Assembly (NCBI GenBank): GCA_015064805.1
Contig: SVRN01000003.1
Location: 1-64,000 of the forward strand
Direction of reading: 5' to 3'
Length of the DNA stretch: 64,000 nucleotides
Origin: Oscillospiraceae bacterium
GTDB lineage: Bacteria > Bacillota > Clostridia > Oscillospirales > CAG-272
The notes beneath the pieces are model-generated. The model had not been told where the DNA came from, searched no databases, and saw nothing but the letters and a program-made list of their open reading frames with translations. The position numbers and the translations under genes were made by a program. Positions 57,860 through 64,000 of this stretch are shown one piece after another; the stretch's first letter is position 1; each line of letters starts with the position of its first letter.

Positions 57860-58535
57860 TTTGATTTTGTTACGACTTCGTAGCCGGACGCGCGTACAGC
57901 TGCGCGCCGCGCTGTGCGGGTTTGATGCCACTTCTTGCTACGCGGCAAGAAGTGGCGGAAGAAACGCGCCAAGGGGCCTAATGCCCCTTAGAACCCCCAA
58001 GCGCGAAAAGTCGTTTCGCTGTCGCTTCACTCATTTTTTCGCGAAGTTTTACATCTTCAGCTTTTGCGAGCGTGGCTTAAAGAAAGCCACGCTCACGGAA
58101 GTTGCACGCATGCAAGAAAGCAAAAATTATTGCTATCTGCTACGCACCCTGGTCTAACTAAATTTCAAACAAAAACTTTGCCTGCCGCGCGTGGAAGCTA
58201 TACGGCGAGAGATGCAGAATAAACTTTTATGTTTTTCTCGTGAAGCACTTTGAAGCGCGGCACGGAGTGAAGTGGAAAACGATAGCCTGCTTGCAGTAGC
58301 AACGAAATCTTTGGATTTCGTTGCGCAAAAATTGCTGACGCGATAACGCCTTTTGGTAACCACCAAAAGATAGTGAAAGAGAAAAGTCTTGCGGGGTGCC
58401 AAGGGGTATTAGACCCCTTGGCGCGTTTTCTTGGTTCGTTCTTTGCCGCGTGGCAAAGAATGAACATTAAATACCGCACAGCGCACGCGCAAAGCTGTGT
58501 GCGCGTCCGTAGAAGGAGTTGTGAAATAAATCAGC
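57860..58535. repeat. Modular hairpin-rich intergenic repeat (family A)
   Basis: acttcgtagccggacgcgcg...gcgcgtccgtagaaggagt arms; ccacttcttgctacgcggcaagaagtgg; gagcgtggcttaaagaaagccacgctc; gccttttggtaaccaccaaaagatag; gttcgttctttgccgcgtggcaaagaatgaac. Confidence 0.88.
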
Positions 58536-58537
58536 GA

Positions 58538-59389
58538 TCAAATACTTTCCCTGAGCGCCATGATATACGACGGATCCGTTCCACAGCATCCGCCAAGATA
58601 TTTCACGCGATATTCCAGCGCAGGGAGTACCTCGCGGACAAACGCCGCCGCGTCGTAGTCCGACACGGTCGATCCATCCTCGGCCAGCTGCGGCAGACCC
58701 GCGTTGGGCTTGAATACCAGCGGAAGCTCCGTCTGCTCGGCAAACGAACGAATGACCGGGATCGCCTCGGCAGGCCCCAGCGAGCAGTTCATACCGATGC
58801 CGTCAATGCCCAAGGGCTCAAGTTCCTCGATCACGCGCCCGACGGTATTGCCCATCATGGTGCGCCCGCGCTTGTCAAACGTCATCGAGCAAAGCACGGG
58901 AATACCGTATTTCTTGGCAACCGTCGCCGCCACGCGCATCATTTCAACGTCCATGAAGGTTTCAAGCGCAATCAGATCCGCGCCTGCCTTGGCACCCGCG
59001 CCGATCTGCTCCTCGTAGATGGCCTCGACCTCCTCTTCGGTCAAGTCGCCAAACGGCTCCATCATCTCGGACAGAGGGCCAATGGACAGGGAAACCAGAA
59101 CGTCCGTTCCCACCGTTGCCTCTTTTGCCAGCTCGACGCCGCGGCGAACGATATCACCCACCTCGTACGCACACGCACGCTCAACCGAGGGGCGGTTGGC
59201 GCCAAACGTGTTGGCCTGCACCACCGCCGAGCCTGCGGCAATATATTCCTTCGTCAGCTCGACCACCATGTCGGGCTGCTCGATATTGTAGATCCAGACC
59301 GGCTTTTTGGCCAGGCCTCGCGCCTCGGCCTTATTCCAAAGGCCCGTGCCCATGGCGCCGTCGAGTAAAACGATATTGTTGCTTGTCAT
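58538..59389 (-). CDS. Homocysteine S-methyltransferase-family protein
   Basis: ILLDGAMGTGLW...IGMNCSLGPAEAIPVIRSF...YLGGCCGTDPSYI. Confidence 0.88.
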   Translation of the reverse strand: MTSNNIVLLDGAMGTGLWNKAEARGLAKKPVWIYNIEQPDMVVELTKEYIAAGSAVVQANTFGANRPSVERACAYEVGDIVRRGVELAKEATVGTDVLVSLSIGPLSEMMEPFGDLTEEEVEAIYEEQIGAGAKAGADLIALETFMDVEMMRVAATVAKKYGIPVLCSMTFDKRGRTMMGNTVGRVIEELEPLGIDGIGMNCSLGPAEAIPVIRSFAEQTELPLVFKPNAGLPQLAEDGSTVSDYDAAAFVREVLPALEYRVKYLGGCCGTDPSYIMALRESI

Positions 59390-59785
59390 GAAAGTTTCCT
59401 CCCGTCCGCTTGCATTTTTTCACTGCTTTCATTATAATCGTTCGCCATTTGCTTGTAAAGTCTTTTTTTAAAATTCGCATAAAAAGAATAAAAGACCGCC
59501 CGGAACTGGCAGTCTTTTACTCTCTTATGCCGCTATTTCTAGCGTGGAAACAATTATGCTTGTTAATAGTTTAGCACGGATTTCCAATTCTGTCAATAGT
59601 TTTTTGAAAATTTTTTTATTTTTTTGCTGATTTTTTTGACGGTGAAAAAATGCGGCGTTTTTCGATCAAAATCGGGCAAATGAGGGCGTAAGCCATGCGA
59701 AAAAGTGCAGGACGGGCCAAAAAACTCTTGCTTTTTTTGCGAGGGCGGGGTATAATAATAGCAACCGAATCCAAGGAGGTTGCCG

Positions 59786-60397
59786 ATGATGAAAAAACTA
59801 ATGCGCGCGATGGCGTGGATGCTTGCTTTTGTCATGCTCATCACGCTGTGCGCTTGCAATCGCTCTCAGCCCCCCGCGCTGGAGGACATATACGACACGG
59901 CAGTTGATCTGATCGAACGATCGTACGCGGTCAACGATCTCGTGTTTGGCTACGGCTTGCCCGTATGGCAGGCGGATTCCGCTTACGCTGCCACGCATTA
60001 CATATACAGCAAAACGCCCATCTATGAAAACGTGACCGAATACGCAAGCGTTACGACGATCGCGCAGATCAAGACGATGATGAGCAAGGTCTATTCCGCC
60101 GACTATCTGGAATCGTTGTTTTCGGCCATGTTCGACGGCTACGCCTACGAGGAGGGCGTGATGGCGGCTCAGATTTCGGAGGATGCCAAGGGTCTGTACC
60201 AGCACCGTAGCTATTCGCCGCTGATCACCAAACAGCGCATCTACGATTACGCGACCATGCGCATCGTGACCGGCGACGATCGGACGGCCGTGATCCGCTT
60301 GGACTCGCATCTGGAAAATGAAACGACCACGCTGCCCGTTGAGCTCGTTCTGGTGCTCGAGGACGGGGAATGGAAGCTGGATACCCCCACGTACTAA
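59786..60397 (+). CDS. Hypothetical lipoprotein
   Basis: Lipobox MLITLCACNRS; RBS aaggagg; upstream ttgctt...tataat. Confidence 0.72.
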   Translation: MMKKLMRAMAWMLAFVMLITLCACNRSQPPALEDIYDTAVDLIERSYAVNDLVFGYGLPVWQADSAYAATHYIYSKTPIYENVTEYASVTTIAQIKTMMSKVYSADYLESLFSAMFDGYAYEEGVMAAQISEDAKGLYQHRSYSPLITKQRIYDYATMRIVTGDDRTAVIRLDSHLENETTTLPVELVLVLEDGEWKLDTPTY

Positions 60398-60440
60398 TAA
60401 AAATTGCCCTGCGGACGAGCGTCCGCAGGGCATTCGTTAT
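60398..60440. terminator. Intrinsic terminator
   Basis: aaaaattgccctgcggacgagcgtccgcagggcattcg. Confidence 0.75.
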
Positions 60441-60552
60441 GTAGCCGCCGAGTACAAATCCTTATATAGGGTGACGTGGCGTTCGTATGAAGGCACCGAA
60501 CGCCGCCGTCACGGTCCCCCGACCGTGTTGCGCTCCCACTCGGCGGAGGCGA

Positions 60553-60843
60553 TTATTTCAGGCAAAGAATTTCGACGAACAAAAGGACCAAACCGAAAAA
60601 GATACCGCTGCCGATGGTGATCAGTCCCTGCTCGATGCCGCCGATCAGGCCGATAAAGCCGATGGCACAGCCGACCACGACCGTGTAGCGAAGCACGCGG
60701 CGAACGGTGCGATCGCGCATGGCGCCTGCTAGTGCGCACAGCAGCGCGTACACCAGGTCCAGAAAGCGATCCAGGCGCGATGCGGCGGGACGGGTGGTGG
60801 TGCGGACGGAATATTCATGACCTCTTGTATAGTAACCGTTCAT
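60553..60843 (-). CDS. Small membrane protein, hypothetical
   Basis: MNGYYTRGHEYSVRTTTRPAASRLDRFLDLVYALLC...two TM segments; RBS aaggagaac on minus strand. Confidence 0.7.
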   Translation of the reverse strand: MNGYYTRGHEYSVRTTTRPAASRLDRFLDLVYALLCALAGAMRDRTVRRVLRYTVVVGCAIGFIGLIGGIEQGLITIGSGIFFGLVLLFVEILCLK

Positions 60844-60868
60844 ATGCGTTCTCCTTTCGGATATGGAC

Positions 60869-60914
60869 TTGATTTTTCAACAAAATTCCTGAATTGATCC
60901 GATTTTTTATCAAT
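60869..60914. promoter_or_regulatory. Candidate repressor operators
   Basis: ttgatttttcaa palindrome (60869-60880) and attgat-N10-atcaat (60893-60914) in divergent intergenic region next to S24 repressor gene. Confidence 0.45.
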
Positions 60915-61022
60915 TTCGGTCAATTTTTTCCTTTTTCGGAACCGGTGTAATGAATTATAGCACCATTTTTGGAATTTGTCAATACCTTTTTTCTTTTTTT
61001 AGAAAAATTTTTCAAAAAACTC

Positions 61023-61051
61023 TTTACAAAACGGAAAAAGCGTGGTATAAT
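61023..61051 (+). promoter_or_regulatory. SigA-type promoter
   Basis: TTTACA-17 bp-TATAAT upstream of CDS 61103. Confidence 0.65.
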
Positions 61052-61102
61052 AATGCCAAACAAGGAAAAACGTTGCGGAAAAATGTCAAAACGGAGGCAA
61101 TT

Positions 61103-61906
61103 ATGTCACAAGCAACTTCTTATATTGAAAGAATCAAGCAGCTCAAGAGCGAAAAAAAGATCACCAACGACCAGCTCGCCGACATGACGGGCATTCCGCT
61201 TGGCACGCTGAGCAAGATCCTCGCGGGTATCAGCGACTCGCCCAAGCTGGTCAATATCGTCGCCATCGCGCAGGCGTTGGGGTGCTCGCTGGATTATCTG
61301 ATCAGCGGCAACCCCGAAAACACCAACAACTACACGCTGTCCTCGCAGGAGATCCGCATGGTCGAGAGCTTCCGCCAGCTGGACGCGCACGGCAAGGAAC
61401 TGACGCTGATGGTTCTTGAAAAGGAGAAGGAGCGTGCCCTTGGCGGTGAGACGGAGGTCGTTACTCGTCCCGAGCGTGCCCGCGTGTTGAGTCAGCCCTC
61501 ACTGCGCACCCCCTCGGTCAGTGCGTCGGGTCTTGGCAAGCGCACCATTTGCCTGTACGATATGCCCGTATCTGCCGGTCTTGGCATTGATCTGAGCGAC
61601 GTGATGGAAAGCGAGATCCGCATTCCCGACAACGCCAAAACGCAGGACGCCGACTACGCCCTGCGCATCAGCGGTAACAGCATGGAGCCCAAGTTCCACG
61701 AAGGCGACATCCTGCTGATCCAGAACTGCGAGGCGGTTGAGGTTGGCGAGCTGGGCATTTTCATTCTGGACGGCGAGGGATATTTCAAAAAGTTCGACGG
61801 CGACAAGCTGCTCTCGCTCAATCCGATCTACGCCCCCATTCCGCTCAAGGATTTTTCCGATATTCAATGCGTGGGCAGAGTCATCGGTAAGATGTATAGA
61901 AAATAA
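61103..61906 (+). CDS. XRE-HTH / S24 peptidase LexA- or CI-like repressor
   Basis: IERIKQLKSEKKITNDQLADMTGIPLGTLSKILAG; LRISGNSMEPKFHEGDILLIQ. Confidence 0.88.
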   Translation: MSQATSYIERIKQLKSEKKITNDQLADMTGIPLGTLSKILAGISDSPKLVNIVAIAQALGCSLDYLISGNPENTNNYTLSSQEIRMVESFRQLDAHGKELTLMVLEKEKERALGGETEVVTRPERARVLSQPSLRTPSVSASGLGKRTICLYDMPVSAGLGIDLSDVMESEIRIPDNAKTQDADYALRISGNSMEPKFHEGDILLIQNCEAVEVGELGIFILDGEGYFKKFDGDKLLSLNPIYAPIPLKDFSDIQCVGRVIGKMYRK

Positions 61907-61939
61907 GATGAACAAAAAACAGAAGGCCATTTACGCTCC

Positions 61940-61990
61940 TTCTCATAAGGATGTTTACAAAATTGTAGGGACCGGCGTCCTCGACGGTCC
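61940..61990. repeat. Left arm of about 50-bp inverted repeat
   Basis: ttctcataaggatgtttacaaaattgtagggaccggcgtcctcgacggtcc. Confidence 0.88.
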
Positions 61991-62059
61991 GCGACACATA
62001 ATTTTCGGCAGAGATGTTGTTTTCTCTGCCGATTTATGTTATAATGGGACTAACGAAAA

Positions 62060-62207
62060 GCCTTCCTCCGAGATGCCATCCGCAAGCGGATGCGGTGGCA
62101 CGCGTTAGCGGTGGAAGGAGCCTGCGTAACTTTAGGCTTGGGTAAAATTTATTGTATCGCACTCTCCCTCAGTCAGCTTCGCTGACAGCTCCCTCCCGGA
62201 GGGAGCC
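62060..62207. repeat. Family B intergenic repeat copy 3
   Basis: gccttcctccgagatgcc...ggtggaaggagcctgcgta...cgcactctccctcagtcagcttcgctgacagctccctcccggagggagcc. Confidence 0.85.
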
Positions 62208-62315
62208 TTAGGATGCGCTCAACCTTAGGGGTATGGGCTTTGCCCGAAGCCGGCGTTGCTTGCAACGCTGTAATACAAATGCGAAACTGGCGATAAATAA
62301 AACAGGAGGATAACT

Positions 62316-62813
62316 ATGTCAACTTGGAGTGGTATTAGGCATAAACTTGAAAACGAGTATCTTGCAGAAGCATTACGAGGACATATTCAGTATTATTGCA
62401 CTTCTTACAGCAAAAGCCCTGACCATCACGGCAGAGCTTCCATACGGTTAGATGGCGAAGAATTGATCAGCGGTTGCTACTGGAACAACTGGAGCAAAGC
62501 TCACTTGTTTCCGCACGATGAAACATACGAAAAGCGAATGACAGAAAATTACGCATATATGGACGATACAGCACTAAAATTAGGCATATTCAGCGAACAC
62601 TCTTTTTATCGGGCTTTTGAAGAATTTGATAACCAAAGCATAGAGGATAGTTTGAAAAGTGAAGATATGATCGTCCGTATTTTTGCTATACTTGACCGAA
62701 GAGTTGGGAAAAGGCGTTTGATAAACATGTATTGCACGATAAATCCGCAAGAGGAAGTTTTCAATTTATTTTACTCAATTCGCATAAACGCAGAAGGTAT
62801 TGTATTGAAATAA
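62316..62813 (+). CDS. SF0329-like hypothetical protein
   Basis: MSTWSGIRHKLENEYLAEALRGHIQYYCTSYSKSPDHHGRASIRLDGEELI; RBS aggagg. Confidence 0.65.
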   Translation: MSTWSGIRHKLENEYLAEALRGHIQYYCTSYSKSPDHHGRASIRLDGEELISGCYWNNWSKAHLFPHDETYEKRMTENYAYMDDTALKLGIFSEHSFYRAFEEFDNQSIEDSLKSEDMIVRIFAILDRRVGKRRLINMYCTINPQEEVFNLFYSIRINAEGIVLK

Positions 62814-62815
62814 TA

Positions 62816-62860
62816 GGTAACCCCGACAGACCGTAAAAAATCTGTCGGGGTTAGTCTTTG
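62816..62860. terminator. Intrinsic terminator
   Basis: aaccccgacagaccgtaaaaaatctgtcggggtt. Confidence 0.85.
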
Positions 62861-62887
62861 TCTTCTGCAGAGCAATTATGCCTTTTT

Positions 62888-62941
62888 GGACCGTCGGGGA
62901 CGCCGGTCCCTACAAGGAGAAATCAAACTTCCTTATGAGAA
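62888..62941. repeat. Right arm of about 50-bp inverted repeat
   Basis: ggaccgtcggggacgccggtccctacaaggagaaatcaaacttccttatgagaa, reverse complement of 61940-61990 region apart from a short spacer difference. Confidence 0.88.
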
Positions 62942-63062
62942 CCTGCCTTTTGGCCTTCTTTTTTTGTTTGTCGTGACGCGAGCAGAAGACGCTTGAATTT
63001 TTGAATACCTCCTCCAACGGTTTCATATAGTAATCTATAAGGAAAAACACCGGAGGATGCCC

Positions 63063-64000
63063 ATGATTTGCATAAACAAGCCCAAACTGCCAAAAACTGG
63101 TAACGAGAAGGACAAGAGCGCAAAAACGAGCTCTCCCGCCACCTTTCGCGGACTGACCACCGCGCAAGCCGAGGCCTCGCGCCGCGCGCATGGTGAAAAT
63201 CGCCTGACCGAGCGCAAGAAAATTGGTTTCTGGCGGCATTTTTTGTCCAATCTCAACGATCCCGTCATCCGCATTTTGCTCATCGCGCTGGGGCTCCATC
63301 TGCTCCTCATGTTTCGCCGCGCCGATTGGGTGGAGACCGTCGGCATCGCCGCCTCCGTTTTGCTTGCGACGCTGATCTCGACCGTGTCGCAGATGGGCTC
63401 GGAGTCGGCCTTTGCCCGTCTGCAGGCCGAGGGCGCCGCGGCGCGTTGCCGCGTGCTGCGCGACGGTGAGGTGTGCGAGCTGCCCTGCGAGGAGGTCGTC
63501 GTCGGCGACGTCGTTTTGCTGGGCGCAGGCGAGCATATCCCCGCTGACGGGGTGCTTTTTGAGGGTGAATTGACTCTCGACCAGGCCGCGCTGACGGGCG
63601 AGAGTCGGGAAGTGTCCAAGCGCTCGGGTGGGCGGGACACGGGCGAGCCGGGCGACGAGGTGTCGCTCTATCGCGGCTGTGCCGTGCTGGGCGGCGCGGG
63701 GAATATGGTGGTGCGGCGCGTGGGGGATGCGACGGTGCTGGGTGGTATTTCACAGGAGGTGCAGGAGCAAACGCGCGAGAGCCCCTTGAAATTGCGCCTG
63801 TCCAAGCTGGCGGGGCAGATCAGCGTGCTGGGCTACGTGGCCGCCGTTTTGGTGGCGGTTGCCTTTTTGTTCCACGCCTTCGTCATCGACAGCGGGTTTC
63901 GGGGCGAGATCATACGCATGAAGCTGTACGATCTGCCCTATCTGCTCGACACGCTGTTGAACGCCCTTATGCTGGGGCTGACCGTCGTGGTTGTGGCGGT
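63063..64000 (+). CDS. P-type (Ca2+-type) cation-transporting ATPase, N-terminal part; runs off window
   Basis: LTTAQAEASRRAHGENRLTERKKIGFWRHFLSNLNDPVIRILLIAL; ADGVLFEGELTLDQAALTGESREVSK; no stop before 64000 so absent from the ORF track. Confidence 0.88.
   Translation, partial: MICINKPKLPKTGNEKDKSAKTSSPATFRGLTTAQAEASRRAHGENRLTERKKIGFWRHFLSNLNDPVIRILLIALGLHLLLMFRRADWVETVGIAASVLLATLISTVSQMGSESAFARLQAEGAAARCRVLRDGEVCELPCEEVVVGDVVLLGAGEHIPADGVLFEGELTLDQAALTGESREVSKRSGGRDTGEPGDEVSLYRGCAVLGGAGNMVVRRVGDATVLGGISQEVQEQTRESPLKLRLSKLAGQISVLGYVAAVLVAVAFLFHAFVIDSGFRGEIIRMKLYDLPYLLDTLLNALMLGLTVVVVA

Noticed and set aside
60950-62813. Prophage starting at the S24 repressor
   Set aside because: No integrase, terminase or structural genes; next genes are an SF0329-like protein and a P-type ATPase

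Overview
Chromosomal window from a GC-rich (by eye) Firmicutes/Clostridia-like gut-type bacterium (inference from gene content). About 45 CDS can be supported. They include housekeeping genes (thiI, lepA, hemW, holA, cysE, mrnC, ppi, cls), sugar/sugar-acid metabolism genes, a GH92 mannosidase and an S24-type repressor. No tRNA, rRNA, CRISPR array or prophage was seen. Two things stand out. (1) A complete bacterial-microcompartment (BMC) operon lies at about 45.5-57.85 kb: ackA, class II aldolase, CoA-acylating aldehyde DH, Zn-type ADH, four BMC-H, PduL, BMC-P, PduS-like, BMC-T, EutS/PduU-like, EutP/PduV-like, a ParA-family ATPase, a tiny basic low-complexity protein and a class II FBP/tagatose-type aldolase. 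It has no diol dehydratase or glycyl-radical enzyme. Four enzymes carry encapsulation-peptide-like helices. The ParA + small-protein pair looks like an McdA/McdB-type BMC positioning module. (2) A dense family of large (about 0.35-0.75 kb) modular intergenic repeats occurs in about 14 copies at 12 sites and occupies roughly 8 kb of the window. Each copy is built of nested hairpins whose stems differ between copies in a compensatory way, with exchangeable central cassettes and outer terminal inverted repeats. I do not recognise this family, and it is the best candidate here for an undescribed element or structured RNA. Other leads: a 6S-RNA-like locus, a 1-kb segment bounded by long inverted repeats, a duplicated gene 3' end flanking two tandem AT-rich paralogues, an AraC-type phased operator, an SD sequence buried in a terminator hairpin, and a three-copy 130-150 bp repeat family.
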